From: Cytophagales bacterium
GTDB lineage: Bacteria; Bacteroidota; Bacteroidia; Cytophagales; Cyclobacteriaceae
Length of the DNA stretch: 64,000 nucleotides
Direction: 5' to 3'
Assembly (NCBI GenBank): GCA_033344775.1
Contig: JAWPMT010000002.1
Coordinates: forward strand, 1,024,685-1,088,684
The notes under the pieces were generated by a model. The model saw only the letters and a list, made by a program, of their open reading frames with translations. It had not been told where the DNA came from and searched no databases. Made by a program: the position numbers and the translations under genes. Each line of letters opens with the position of its first letter. Positions within the stretch are counted from its first letter, which is position 1. This document shows, piece after piece, positions 1 to 9,651 of this stretch.

Positions 1-1240
1 CCGAGTCTCTGGAAGAAAGCCCACTCGTGGGTTCATCTACAAATAGCACAGAAGGCTCCCGAAGCAGTTCTAAGCCAATGTTCAGTCTTTTTCTTTGTCC
101 GCCACTGATACTTTTATCCAGGGCGTTGCCCACTTTCAGGTCTTTGATTTCTGCTAATCCCAGAGATTCCAGGGTTTTGGCAACCAGTGCTTCCAGTTCT
201 TCGGTTGCTTTGTCTTTGAAGCAGAGTTTTGCCGCAAAATACAAGTTGTCATAAACCGAAAGCTCTTCAACCAGCAAATCGTCTTGAGGAATGTATCCGA
301 TCACTCCTTCAACTTTGGATTTATCCGTATGGATATTGACACCATTGATCCTTACGGTTCCGCTGGTGGGAGTAGTGTTGCCATTCAATACGTTCAACAA
401 GGTGGATTTACCAGCGCCACTTCCTCCCATAAGACCAATCAGGCGACCGGATTCCTCCGCGATATTCACATTTTGCAGCCCTACTTTGCCATTGTTGAAT
501 TTGAAATGAACATTTTCCGCGACAAAGGTCAGTGGGTGTTCAGCCTGTTCAAGTCTGAAGGAACTGGCAACATCACTTTGGAAGACCGGATTGTTGCCAC
601 TCCGTTTGAATACGCTTCCCTGGGGGAAAATGTAAACGTGCTTGCTTTTCATGGCGAGACCATTGAGCAAGACTTCATCATTGCCGACGAATTTGGCGAA
701 GTAGGTTTCCTGACCAGGCATCCGAAGTACTGAAAGGTATCCTTCCAGATCATTTACGGTGATCCTTTTACACTTTTCGGGTACTTCTTCCTTTCCATCA
801 TCGATGATCAATACATTCGACGAATTGATTTTGTTTTGGTCATTGATCGTCACAAAAGCTTTGATCAGGTCGGTACGCTTTTTTTCGATGTTCAGTTGGT
901 CGGAAATGTGATAGACTAGTTCATTTTCGCGATCAGAAATATGTTTGTCCGCAGCAATCAATTCGATGAGGTCCAGAATGATGATGGTCTTTTTCTGGAT
1001 GGTTTGCTCCGCATTGATTTTGTCACAGATCTCATTGATACGGCTGATCTCGTCCGCAGCAGACGCGATACTTTCATCCACAAGCTGCTTAAAAAGCTTC
1101 ATGTAGCGTTTCGCATCCTCGTGAGAGACACTTTCGAGGAGGAAATCCTCTATGGCTCTTTTCTCGTCTTTAGTCAGGTCATCTTCCTTGGCAACAATGG
1201 CAAGGAGTTGTATAATGGCTTTTAGGATCTGTTCGCTCAT
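1..1240 (-). CDS. ABC transporter ATPase (ABCG-like) with TerB-like N-terminus, partial
   Basis: The gene starts at ATG 1238-1240 on the minus strand and runs off the left edge, so about 413 residues are visible and the C-terminus is missing. The first ~130 residues are helical and acidic and resemble TerB-like tellurite-resistance domains. A linker follows, then a nucleotide-binding domain with Walker A GGSGAGKST near residue 270, Q-loop YIPQDD, signature SGGQRKRLN near 378 and Walker B LFVDEP near 398. The GGQRKR signature and the TSGL after Walker B are typical of ABCG/EPDR-type exporters, in which the membrane domain normally follows in the same chain; here it would lie outside the window. 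Substrate unknown. The ATPase assignment is firm, the TerB comparison is by eye. Confidence 0.85.
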   Translation of the reverse strand, partial: MSEQILKAIIQLLAIVAKEDDLTKDEKRAIEDFLLESVSHEDAKRYMKLFKQLVDESIASAADEISRINEICDKINAEQTIQKKTIIILDLIELIAADKHISDRENELVYHISDQLNIEKKRTDLIKAFVTINDQNKINSSNVLIIDDGKEEVPEKCKRITVNDLEGYLSVLRMPGQETYFAKFVGNDEVLLNGLAMKSKHVYIFPQGSVFKRSGNNPVFQSDVASSFRLEQAEHPLTFVAENVHFKFNNGKVGLQNVNIAEESGRLIGLMGGSGAGKSTLLNVLNGNTTPTSGTVRINGVNIHTDKSKVEGVIGYIPQDDLLVEELSVYDNLYFAAKLCFKDKATEELEALVAKTLESLGLAEIKDLKVGNALDKSISGGQRKRLNIGLELLREPSVLFVDEPTSGLSSRDS

Positions 1241-1283
1241 GAGATGGCAGTACGGTCAGAATGGATTCGCTATGGGCTAAAAT

Positions 1284-1315
1284 AAAAAAAGCATCGAAAC
1301 TACGTTCCAATGCTT
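1284..1315 (-). terminator. Intrinsic terminator of the lipoprotein gene
   Basis: Read on the minus strand, the stem AAGCAT/ATGCTT is followed by a run of seven T. It lies just after the stop of the lipoprotein gene that ends at 1337 and before the ABC ATPase start at 1240, so the two genes are probably separate transcripts. The stem is short. Confidence 0.5.
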
Positions 1316-1336
1316 CCTAAGATAGGCTTTATGAGT

Positions 1337-2242
1337 TTAGCTCACAATATCTTCTCTAATTCGTTTTACTTCAGAGGTAATATCTCTTAACATATCCGGA
1401 GGAATGACATAATTCGTGTCGCCACCCATGGCCTCTTCAATTTCCTGTAAATCATTATCGTAGAGCAGTTTAAGGATTTCCAATTCGGAGATCATACCTG
1501 TAACTCCACTGTGATTTGGGATGTCTTTCATCAAGGCAATAACATCATCCAAAGGCTGACGTTGCTCCAAAATGATATTGACCAAAGGCTGAAGTTTTTC
1601 ATTACGCTCTTGAGCGGATAGCCCGGCACCTTCATATTCTTCGATAATGTTGATCACCAGATAAAGCCCTTCAACAAAACTACCGGACAGCACTAACGCC
1701 GCCATTCCGAGTCGATCACTGCTTTCCAATCTCTTTTCGGCTAACAGCATGGTTTCATTCAATAGCTTGGTCAGCGCGTCTGAATCATTCATGCTTTTTT
1801 CATAATTCTCCATCAAGCTGATGTCAAACGCCGTAGAAACACCTACGGTTTCTGCCAGCCTTTGCAATGCTCCCATATGTGATAGTGATTCTTCTACTTG
1901 CTGATAAGCTACCTGATATCCTACATCTGTCGCATAAACACCCAGATTGAGTGCAGCTTTGTCTTCATCTGTTTGATAAGCTTCAATCTTGTCAATGCTA
2001 TTGACCAGGTCCGGATCATATTCGGTGCCCAGTTTCATCAGTGTATTCGGTACGATGGATGGGGGAGGAAGGTCCGCAATGACCTTGCTGATGTCTTTGA
2101 TGAGCTTTTGCTCAGCATCAGAGAACTTGACATCACCGGCTACATCGTCCTCCTGTTTCTTCTGACCATCGCCGCAAGCGGCAAAAAGAAACAAGCAAAG
2201 ACATAAGTACGCAAAACGTTGAAGATGGAGGTGTATTCGCAT
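1337..2242 (-). CDS. Lipoprotein of unknown function
   Basis: This encodes 301 residues from ATG 2240-2242. I chose this start because it opens directly on a lipoprotein signal with lipobox LFAAC (Cys23); the longer open frame upstream has no signal character. The mature protein begins with a polar stretch (GDGQKKQEDD) and is then largely alpha-helical and acidic with no catalytic motif I recognise. It is probably anchored in the outer or inner membrane facing the periplasm. The flanking genes give no functional clue. Confidence 0.7.
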   Translation of the reverse strand: MRIHLHLQRFAYLCLCLFLFAACGDGQKKQEDDVAGDVKFSDAEQKLIKDISKVIADLPPPSIVPNTLMKLGTEYDPDLVNSIDKIEAYQTDEDKAALNLGVYATDVGYQVAYQQVEESLSHMGALQRLAETVGVSTAFDISLMENYEKSMNDSDALTKLLNETMLLAEKRLESSDRLGMAALVLSGSFVEGLYLVINIIEEYEGAGLSAQERNEKLQPLVNIILEQRQPLDDVIALMKDIPNHSGVTGMISELEILKLLYDNDLQEIEEAMGGDTNYVIPPDMLRDITSEVKRIREDIVS

Positions 2243-2422
2243 GATTATAGGTTCGGTTATACAGCACACGATCGTTACACCGAGCGTGTGTTTTCGTGGG
2301 TAAATATCTGCCTTATTTGAATAGAAGTCAAAAATTAATTCCAATTCGTTCATCGACAAGCCACTTCTCCACCGCAAAATCGCAGAAGCTCATTAATATT
2401 GGGTTGCGATTAACCTTAGCTT

Positions 2423-3340
2423 ATGAAATTTCACAAGACATATGTACCCCTGCTGACGCTGATATTCACCGGCCTGTTTTTTCAGGGGTTTTCTCAAGAT
2501 GCTTCGGTCATGTCCGACATCAGCTATTTGGCCTCTGATCAATTGGGTGGACGAGAAACAGGAACTACTGGCAATGAAATGGCTCGCGAATATATTTTGG
2601 AACGTTTCGAAAGCCTTGGGTTAAAAAAGATGGGGGACGAGTACCTTCAACCTTTCTCTTTTTCAATGACAGTAGCTGCAAATAGTAGAGAAGTCGTACA
2701 GCAGGCTGGGCTAAATGTGATTGGTATGATTCCCGGAAAGACAAATCAATACATCGTGATCACCGCGCATTATGACCATTTGGGTTCCAAAGATGGAAAG
2801 ATCTTTAATGGCGCCGATGATAATGCTTCCGGAACCGCAGGACTGCTGGCCATAGCGGCTCACTTTAGCAAAAAGGCTCCTGATCACCACTTGATTTTTG
2901 CAGCATTTGATGCGGAAGAAAAAGGCCTTCAAGGAGCCAAATATTTTGTCGAAAATATGGACATTCCCAAGGAAGCGATTTTGCTTAATGTGAACATGGA
3001 CATGATCAGCCGAAGTGATAAAAATGAGATATATGCCTGTGGAACCAGTTATTATCCGCAGTTCAAACCAATCCTTGAAAAAGTGGGTGAAGCATCGGAG
3101 GTATCTTTAAAGTTTGGACATGATGATCCCAAACTGGGTTATAACGATTGGACTTTTTCATCGGATCACGGACCTTTTCACCGAGCGGAAATCCCGTTTG
3201 TTTATTTCGGAGTAGAGGATCACGATGACTATCATAAGGATACGGATGAAGCAGAAAAAATCGATCCGGAGTTTGTAAACAATACAGTCGCATTGATTAC
3301 AGATTTCATTCAAAGGGTGGATAAGAAAATGTCTAATTGA
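2423..3340 (+). CDS. Secreted M28-family zinc aminopeptidase
   Basis: This 305-residue protein has an N-terminal signal peptide ending near FSQ (residue 25). The M28 core shows the expected zinc ligands and catalytic residues in order: the His in AHYDHLG, the Asp in GADDNASG, the Glu pair in DAEEKGLQG, the Asp in NMDMI and the late His in HDDYHKDTD. Members remove N-terminal amino acids from peptides using two zinc ions; this one should act in the periplasm or outside the cell. Length is normal for single-domain M28 enzymes. Its 3' end overlaps the convergent sulfatase pseudogene by 8 bases. Confidence 0.9.
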   Translation: MKFHKTYVPLLTLIFTGLFFQGFSQDASVMSDISYLASDQLGGRETGTTGNEMAREYILERFESLGLKKMGDEYLQPFSFSMTVAANSREVVQQAGLNVIGMIPGKTNQYIVITAHYDHLGSKDGKIFNGADDNASGTAGLLAIAAHFSKKAPDHHLIFAAFDAEEKGLQGAKYFVENMDIPKEAILLNVNMDMISRSDKNEIYACGTSYYPQFKPILEKVGEASEVSLKFGHDDPKLGYNDWTFSSDHGPFHRAEIPFVYFGVEDHDDYHKDTDEAEKIDPEFVNNTVALITDFIQRVDKKMSN

Positions 3341-4777
3341 TCCCGATCCTGCCTCGCCAGGCGATAATGTCCTTTTTGAATTGTTCTGCCTTTTCAGGTA
3401 ATATTTGAGCAATGTTCTGGTCATTTTTAGGGTCAGATTGCATGTCGAAAAGCAGTTCTTCCTTATTGTCAACGTCCCAGACAAAATGATAACGGTCGGT
3501 CCTCGTCCAATAACCATTGGCTTGCTGACCTATGAAGGTGGGATCATTCGGATCGAACAATTGCGTGATGCGACCAAATACTTGGTCTCGACCTTGATCG
3601 GTTTCTCCTGCAATGTTTCGGCGCAACGAATTGCCGGGTAGATCCACTGGCTTTTGCAGGTCGACATAATCCAATATGGTGGGGAGCAAGTCCATAGAGC
3701 TGATCAGCTCATGTTTGATCTTCGCTTGCGGTAAGGTCCCTTTCCAGGTGAAAATGATCGGTGAACGATAGGTTTGATCGTAGTAGGAGCCTTTTCCTCT
3801 GGGGCCACCGTTGTGCCAGCGCAATGAATCATTCCGATATTCGGCCTGAGGTTCCTTGTCCCAGCCATTGTCGTTGACGTAGATCCAAAGGGTGTTTTCC
3901 ATCAATCCTTTCTGTTCAAAATGATCCATAACTTCACCCACTTCTTCATCGAACCAGGTAACATTGGCATAGTATCGCTTGGCTGATTCGGAGATGTTTT
4001 CATTGGCGTAAAGCTGATAGTAGTTGTGGGCGCATTCAATGGATAGTGCGGTAGGTCAGGGGCATACCAAATGAAAAATGGATCGGTACCCGCTTCTTCC
4101 AGAAAGTCGTATACGGGTTGATCGGTGACCCTACCCAATTTTAGTCCATCATTGCCCATCAACTTGTAAAAAAAGTTGGGTTGCTTGCGGTCTTCTTTAG
4201 TCCAAACTGTACTCATGCCATGGGTAAAGCCGCCGTTCTGATAATTGAATTCCCACCACTTCCCGCCCTGAAAGCTTTTGTAACCTTTGTCCGATAGGTA
4301 GTGCGGTAGGGTCTTAAAGAAGGACATGGATTTCCATTGAAATTCCCTTTCCCAGATCATACTATCTTCTGAAGACAGGCTTGCAGTCAAAGAATCGCGA
4401 TACAGTTCTCGTAATTGCTCCTGTTTTAGATCAAATGTTTCACAATGTAGTCCGGTAATGATTGTTCGAAGCGAAGGGGCGCAGTGACTCTCTGTGACCA
4501 TGCCAGAAGTAAAGACGGTTCCCATACTAGTCAACCGATCCAGGTGAGGGGTTTGTACCAGCGTATCGCCCATGAATCCCGCATAGGGATAGCCCAGATC
4601 ATCCGCTACGATCAACACGATATTGGGAGTGCTTTCTTTCTTTGGAGTCCGCCTTTCGGGCGTTGAACAAGCTGCGATCAGCAAAATCAGCAAGCATGAA
4701 AGTGTTATTCCACTGAATGATTCTTGTCGTCGGGTTATCTTGGGGGTTGGAATTTTTTTCAAGACTAAACTAACCAA
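3333..4777 (-). pseudogene. Sulfatase-family lipoprotein gene broken by a frameshift
   Basis: Two minus-strand frames (4777-3902 and 3941-3333) together make one complete sulfatase. The upstream part has a lipoprotein signal (LLIAAC), the metal-binding VADDLGY and the Cys-type sulfatase signature CAPSLRT, whose Cys would become formylglycine. The downstream part has VNDNGWD and a typical C-terminal domain. Reading frame is lost at the GGG run near 4028-4030: one extra G restores continuous sulfatase sequence from NAP into YYQLYAN. The first frame has no ATG before the lipobox; it opens at TTG 4777 directly after a stop. Either a real single-base deletion or an assembly error; both halves are otherwise intact. 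Confidence 0.75.
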
Positions 4778-4846
4778 TCAGGGACATGGATTTATCATTT
4801 ATTCGATCAAAAAAAGGATGTATTTCGTCGGTTTTGTGGACTCTGA

Positions 4847-5089
4847 GTGATATTTCGAAATAATTGGCTCTTTATCTGCTACATTCGGCTTGTCTTGGCT
4901 TCCCAGGTCATCTCATTATCTGCCAGTTTATTCTTAATGCAACAATGGCTGGAAGGGTTTGAATATCGGATGCCTTCCTATGCTGACATCCTGATCATTG
5001 GACCGGTTCTGTTATTATTGATCTTGCTTTTTGCCTTTGGGTCTCAATCGCTCAACGCAGCCATGAGTAATCCGGTAGATGGGTTGTGA
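4847..5089 (+). pseudogene. C-terminal remnant of an FtsX-type permease
   Basis: The 80-codon frame matches only the last ~70 residues of the PadR-linked permeases found elsewhere in the window: QQWLEGFEYRMP corresponds to ERWLEGFAYRIS of the gene at 20547, and SNPVDGL corresponds to INPVESLRYE. It keeps one or two hydrophobic segments but has no upstream permease sequence and stops three residues early. I read it as the decayed tail of a fourth copy rather than a functional small membrane protein. Confidence 0.7.
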
Positions 5090-5205
5090 AATGAGTAATT
5101 CGCATTGACCAGCAAAATATTCAACAGGGATGATCCAATCGGTAGTCCCGTTTTTGATTTAATAACTTCAGTCTTTCTAACTTCACACCCCAATCCCTGT
5201 TATCC

Positions 5206-6006
5206 TTGAGTACGAAGAAAATCATCAAACTGATCACCAAAATTGGCGTAGTAGGCGGGTTGACTTACCTTTTGCCTAAGCTGATGACTTTTTACATCCT
5301 TTGCGGGCTGTATGACGTGAGCAGGAACCGTCCGGTTACCTGGAAATTGGTTCAGAATTACTTCTTCAGTAAGGGTATACTGGTTTGGGTGCTGTCGCCT
5401 TTGAACATATTGATGGACTTGCTTTCCTTGCCTTTCATTAACAAAGGAGTTTACCAATTAGAAGACCTCCCAAAAGGCTATCAAGAGGAAATTGAGCAGT
5501 TGATCCAGGCTTCCGATCAGGATTATGTGCATGAAGAGGTCCGAAAAAGGTCGTCTGAGCATAAACGCGGAATGATCTTTTTCAAGTGGTACCTGAAGAA
5601 TCGTCAGAATGATTTTCATATTGAGAAATTCCATGAGTCGTTCAAGACGGTAACAACCATCGGTATTTCTGTTTTCAATAAAAAAGTTTCCACATCTGCT
5701 CATTTTGGACCATTGCGTGCTTCTATTCGGGTTTTGTACAACATCAATACCATGATCGGTAAAGATGCCTATATCGAAGTAGGTGACGTGAAGCACTATT
5801 GGTCAGAGAATAAACTCTTCATTTTTGACGATACCCTGCAACACCAGTCTTTTAACAACACCGATGACCTTCGTTATTGCCTGTTTGTAGACATCATACG
5901 GCCTTCAATGGTGCCATGGCTATTCAGAGGCATTGTCCGGGTACTGAACGTGACGATGGGGTCCATCAACGGCATTTTTTATAAGAACTGGAAGAAGATT
6001 AAGTAA
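5206..6006 (+). CDS. Aspartyl/asparaginyl beta-hydroxylase-like protein
   Basis: The frame gives 266 residues from TTG 5206; no ATG occurs until 5284 (residue 27), so the start is uncertain. The N-terminal third is hydrophobic around LPKLMTFYILCGLYDV. The C-terminal half resembles the Asp/Asn beta-hydroxylase fold of 2-oxoglutarate/Fe(II) dioxygenases: a His in SAHFGPLRASIRVLYNI and a second block IFDDTLQHQSFNN followed by RYCLFVDIIRP, matching the usual H...D/H...R arrangement. Such enzymes hydroxylate Asp/Asn side chains or modify lipids; the substrate here is unknown. It stands alone, convergent with the next gene (1 base apart). Confidence 0.65.
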   Translation: MSTKKIIKLITKIGVVGGLTYLLPKLMTFYILCGLYDVSRNRPVTWKLVQNYFFSKGILVWVLSPLNILMDLLSLPFINKGVYQLEDLPKGYQEEIEQLIQASDQDYVHEEVRKRSSEHKRGMIFFKWYLKNRQNDFHIEKFHESFKTVTTIGISVFNKKVSTSAHFGPLRASIRVLYNINTMIGKDAYIEVGDVKHYWSENKLFIFDDTLQHQSFNNTDDLRYCLFVDIIRPSMVPWLFRGIVRVLNVTMGSINGIFYKNWKKIK

Positions 6007-6007
6007 G

Positions 6008-6847
6008 TTAAGTCGTCCAAAGTGTTAAATAGAAGATAATCATCCGATAGACTGCATTAGCCAATAGCACGGATACTACCGTAACAACACCCGCAGGAAT
6101 GGCCCAATACCATCGGATATCCATGAATTTTTTGATGCTTAAGATTCCGTATATCAGCGGAACAATTGAAACAAAAAGATTGAACCGTATGGAGTCGACA
6201 ATGGTATCGCTCAACCCTAGAAAAAATAGCAAATCATCTGCCCATCCGAGCATTACCCAGCTAAACAAGTACAACGTGAAATAATGGAATGAAAAAATCA
6301 GACTATCAAAATAGAACGGCCGCCGCTTAAAAGCCATCAAATAGAGGAAAGCGGCAATGATCGGAATGTTTATGATCATGATGGATTTTGAAACATTGTC
6401 CGTGGCATTTTGATAGATTGGGGCGTAGGTTTCGTAATCCAGTGATTCCTTTCGGAGCTTTTTTATGAGTGCCTTCTTGGCCCAAATGCTATGAGGTTGC
6501 CCGTCGATTTGGTCCTCTAACGGTAGAGAATAATCCGATAGTGGTTTGTTAAAGAAATAGATCAGGTTGAGAAATAAGAACAATGTGATAGGAGAAATGA
6601 ATTTTTTCCGTTTACCTCCCAAAAATTCAATGGTCATTCGTCCAGGAAATCGGAAGAGATATCCTACACTGATGAAAAACCGATTGTCCAGAAAGAAGAT
6701 GTTCCCCAGTACTTCACCAAGTAAGCGTCTTACAGATCGGTCTGAATTATCTCGAGTACGCTGGCCGCATTGATGGCAAAATTCTCCGGTTACGGGAGTT
6801 CCACAGTTGAGACAATGAGTAGGTGATGAGGTTGGACTTTGCTCCAT
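6008..6847 (-). CDS. DUF3667-like zinc-ribbon membrane protein
   Basis: This 279-residue protein begins with a zinc ribbon made of two Cys pairs, CLNCG and CHQCG (residues ~17-37), followed by an amphipathic stretch (VRRLLGEVLGNIFFLDNRF) and about five transmembrane helices, the first at SPITLFLFLNLIYFF. Ribbon plus helices is the pattern of the DUF3667 family common in Bacteroidota, whose function is not known. It ends 1 base from the convergent hydroxylase-like gene. Confidence 0.75.
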   Translation of the reverse strand: MEQSPTSSPTHCLNCGTPVTGEFCHQCGQRTRDNSDRSVRRLLGEVLGNIFFLDNRFFISVGYLFRFPGRMTIEFLGGKRKKFISPITLFLFLNLIYFFNKPLSDYSLPLEDQIDGQPHSIWAKKALIKKLRKESLDYETYAPIYQNATDNVSKSIMIINIPIIAAFLYLMAFKRRPFYFDSLIFSFHYFTLYLFSWVMLGWADDLLFFLGLSDTIVDSIRFNLFVSIVPLIYGILSIKKFMDIRWYWAIPAGVVTVVSVLLANAVYRMIIFYLTLWTT

Positions 6848-6944
6848 GTCGATGCGCTAAAATTAGTAAATCGATTCAACTTCTGAATTGTTTGTTCTTA
6901 TGGCGCTAAAGCCTCCTGATCGTCTTCCCGGTAAAATGGAAACT

Positions 6945-8273
6945 TTACTGATAATCAATCAAATAAAGTGCAACACCTCTTTCATCTAGTTTCTTTAGTA
7001 ACTCATCATAGTGTTCATTGGAGGGATGTTGTCTATCAATCTTTGCTTCCCGAAAAGCAAGTAGTTCGAGCGATTGTAAGCTAAGGATCTCTTCTGGCAA
7101 GATCGATATGTCCGAGTCGGTGAAATTGATGGATTCGATGTGATTCAGGCTCAATAACTGAACAGGGAACTCCGAGATAAACGTATTATCAAACCGAACA
7201 TGAACCAGATCCTTTAAGTCGCTAAACGAAGTAGGAAGTGAAGTGAGTTTGTTGTGATATATGTACACTTCCGACAGGTTCATGTTGCCAATCCCTTCAG
7301 GTAAATATTCAAGCTGATTATTGTTCAGGTATAAACTCGTTAGATTCAGTAATTCCGTGAATTCCTCTGGTAGCCTTATTAATTCATTCTTTTGCAAGGT
7401 CAGCATGATTAAACGCTGACACTCGGAAATTTCAGGCGGTAATGCTTTGATATGGCTATTGTGCAGGTACAGTTCTTCCAACTGCTTCAAATTTCCAATT
7501 TCCGTCGAAAAGGATTGAATGTGGTTCATGGATAAGTCTATGATTTTCAGGTGTTTAAGCCATGCGATGTTGTCTGGAATTTGCTTGACTTGCGCATTAT
7601 AGGCGATCAAGGTTTGGAATGACTTTAATCGTTTCACCGTGCGGAAGTTGTCTCCAAAGTTGATCAGGTTGTTCTTCCGAACATCAAGACTTTCCAATTG
7701 CCGGAATTTTTTGAGCACTTTCGGAAGGCTTTGCAGGTTATTATAGCCTAAATCCAGATGCGCAATCCTTTTGATCCTTTTCACCCAGGTAGGTAGTTCC
7801 TGCAACTCATTTCTAGATAAGTCCAGGGTTTTGATTCTTTTCAATCGTGGTAGCTGAAAATCTACACCCTGTAATGAATTACCTGAAAGGTTTAAGTTCC
7901 GTAGCTGCTTTAGCTTTTTAAGCTCATTCGGAATAACCGTGATGCTATTGTTCGAAAGATCTAGCACATTCAGATTGCCATAATTCAGCACAAATGCTGG
8001 TATTTCAGTCAGGCCCAGATTGCTTAGGGAGATATCGTTAACCGACAATGGATTCGGGTTGTTTTCATAAACCCAGAGTAATGAAGCCGACTTCTGATCA
8101 GGAGTTAATGTAGTATGATCAGTTAGATAGCTTCTTGCTGAATCAAATCCGTAATTCCTGAGGATGTGTTGTGATTTGTCCTGGGCCAGAACGGAAGAGG
8201 AGGCGAGCCCTCCGAAAACGAGGAAGAGGTAAATTGATTTCACGATTAAGTTCTTTGTTAAAATGGGCCCCAT
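6945..8273 (-). CDS. Secreted leucine-rich-repeat protein
   Basis: The 442 residues start with a signal peptide (to SSVLAQ near residue 31). From about residue 75 to 420 the protein consists of LRR units of ~23 residues with the pattern LxxLxLxxNxLxxLP, for example LRNLNLSGNSL and LTSLYLNNNQLEYLPEGI. It should form a curved solenoid for protein binding, exported to periplasm or cell surface. No enzymatic domain or anchor is visible. It follows the phosphodiester glycosidase gene with a single base between stop and start, so the two are very likely co-transcribed. Confidence 0.85.
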   Translation of the reverse strand: MGPILTKNLIVKSIYLFLVFGGLASSSVLAQDKSQHILRNYGFDSARSYLTDHTTLTPDQKSASLLWVYENNPNPLSVNDISLSNLGLTEIPAFVLNYGNLNVLDLSNNSITVIPNELKKLKQLRNLNLSGNSLQGVDFQLPRLKRIKTLDLSRNELQELPTWVKRIKRIAHLDLGYNNLQSLPKVLKKFRQLESLDVRKNNLINFGDNFRTVKRLKSFQTLIAYNAQVKQIPDNIAWLKHLKIIDLSMNHIQSFSTEIGNLKQLEELYLHNSHIKALPPEISECQRLIMLTLQKNELIRLPEEFTELLNLTSLYLNNNQLEYLPEGIGNMNLSEVYIYHNKLTSLPTSFSDLKDLVHVRFDNTFISEFPVQLLSLNHIESINFTDSDISILPEEILSLQSLELLAFREAKIDRQHPSNEHYDELLKKLDERGVALYLIDYQ

Positions 8274-8274
8274 G

Positions 8275-8991
8275 TTATTTTGATTCCGCGATGATCACTC
8301 CAAAACTGCCATCCAATTGTTCCCAATTCTTTCCTGGTAAATAGGTTCTGGAAACAAAACCATCCAGATAGAGTGCGTTTTTACATCCTTTTTGGTAGAA
8401 CAATGTAGCCAGATCGTAGAAGTTTGTTTTTTCTATTGAAATCACGAATATGACATTCCCATTCGGTAAGATTCCTACACCGTTTCTGATATGAAGGTTT
8501 TTCGATCCTTTCTTCAGATGCTTATTATACATTCCGTCAATCAAAAGCATCGGTCCGGATTGAGTGGCATATAAGATGTTTTTGATCTTGATTTGGTTGG
8601 TTGGTTTTATATACGCCTCGCGATTTTTGGATAGGAAAAAGACGCCATTTGGCTGTAAATAGAAGTTCCCATAGCCATCGGTTTTAGCATCTAACTTTTT
8701 GATCAATTTTCTTTTCTCAATATAGAGACCCTGTGGGGATCCATCGCTGGCGTACATTCCACCATTCGTGGCAAATACTAATTCTTTATTATTTGAGTTC
8801 AAATGACCTTTAAGGTTTTGAATGGACCCAAACCTCTTTCCTTTATCATCCTTCCAGTAAAATTTCAATTCACTTGTTTTGACATTCACTTCATGAATTA
8901 GAAATCTACTAGTATCAACTGAATAGTTAATGTCTTGACCAAAAACTGAAGCCGTACAAAAGATTAAGAGCAATGTGGATTTGTATTTCAA
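8275..8991 (-). CDS. Secreted phosphodiester glycosidase-family protein
   Basis: This 238-residue protein has a signal peptide (ending SVFGQ near residue 19). It carries the landmarks of the phosphodiester glycosidase (NAGPA, formerly DUF2233) fold: ATNGGMY near residue 75, SGPMLLIDG in the middle and NALYLDGFVSRTYLPG near the end. Family members cleave GlcNAc-phosphodiester bonds in the human enzyme; bacterial substrates are mostly unknown. First gene of a two-gene unit with the LRR protein. Confidence 0.8.
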   Translation of the reverse strand: MKYKSTLLLIFCTASVFGQDINYSVDTSRFLIHEVNVKTSELKFYWKDDKGKRFGSIQNLKGHLNSNNKELVFATNGGMYASDGSPQGLYIEKRKLIKKLDAKTDGYGNFYLQPNGVFFLSKNREAYIKPTNQIKIKNILYATQSGPMLLIDGMYNKHLKKGSKNLHIRNGVGILPNGNVIFVISIEKTNFYDLATLFYQKGCKNALYLDGFVSRTYLPGKNWEQLDGSFGVIIAESK

Positions 8992-9134
8992 AGGCAGAAT
9001 CGTTTAAGCTTCTTTAAGTGGATCAATTTAAATCTAACTCTTTATTACTCAATCATTCTGGAAAATCCTGCTTCCTTTTTCATATGATGTGCGGAATGCG
9101 ATAACCGGTAGAATAAATCTACTCTTGAAGATAA

Positions 9135-9156
9135 AGGCGTAGATGGTTCTACGCCT
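9135..9156 (-). terminator. Intrinsic terminator after the DUF1772-like gene
   Basis: A perfect 9-bp stem AGGCGTAGA/TCTACGCCT with a TGGT loop lies 15 bases beyond the stop at 9172. On the minus strand it is followed by TTTATCTT. Clear hairpin, modest T tract. Confidence 0.6.
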
Positions 9157-9171
9157 GTAGGGCTTTGAATT

Positions 9172-9651
9172 TTATGACTGACTGTACTGCAATCCCGATT
9201 CAATGTTTTTCTGAAAACCCTGAATGGTAAATAGAGAAGCGGCTATCGCAAGAACAATCCTTACCCAATGCAACGTGACCCATAGTTGCAGTTTGCTAGC
9301 TGCTTCGGAAGCGCTGTAGCTCTGATCCATAAAAGCCAGGTTAGTGGGGAGATGATAAACAGAAGTAATCAGAATAGAAATCAATGTTGCGTAAAGCGCC
9401 ATTTTCCAGCTCTTTTGAGCTGCCTTATTTTCTTTACTTGATGTGATCGTAACTATAATCCCAATAAGACCAGGAAGCAGTGTGACAGCTACCGTAGGGA
9501 GGAGCAGTAGGAAAGTGGTTTCAAATTCCTGCATAAATACAATGGGATCCAGTCTTTGCCAGGCAATGGCGTAAGTAAATCCAATGTTAATGATGTTTCC
9601 TAAATACGCAATGGAGCCGATAATGGCTAATACGCCGAATGTTCTTTTCAT
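9172..9651 (-). CDS. Four-helix membrane protein, DUF1772-like
   Basis: From ATG 9651 (MKRTFGVLAI) the protein has 159 residues; a longer frame begins at 9681 but adds a polar N-terminus. Four hydrophobic helices are visible with a conserved-looking segment QSWKMALYATLISILITSVYHLPTN and WVTLHWVRIVLAIAA, the layout of the DUF1772 (anthrone oxygenase-like) family. No catalytic role can be assigned. It lies downstream of the ECF sigma gene (about 80 bases) and could be its target or co-transcribed with it. Confidence 0.6.
   Translation of the reverse strand: MKRTFGVLAIIGSIAYLGNIINIGFTYAIAWQRLDPIVFMQEFETTFLLLLPTVAVTLLPGLIGIIVTITSSKENKAAQKSWKMALYATLISILITSVYHLPTNLAFMDQSYSASEAASKLQLWVTLHWVRIVLAIAASLFTIQGFQKNIESGLQYSQS

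Noticed and set aside
284-733. Plus-strand 149-codon open frame
   Set aside because: It lies antisense to the ABC ATPase, whose Walker A, Q-loop and signature are unmistakable on the minus strand.
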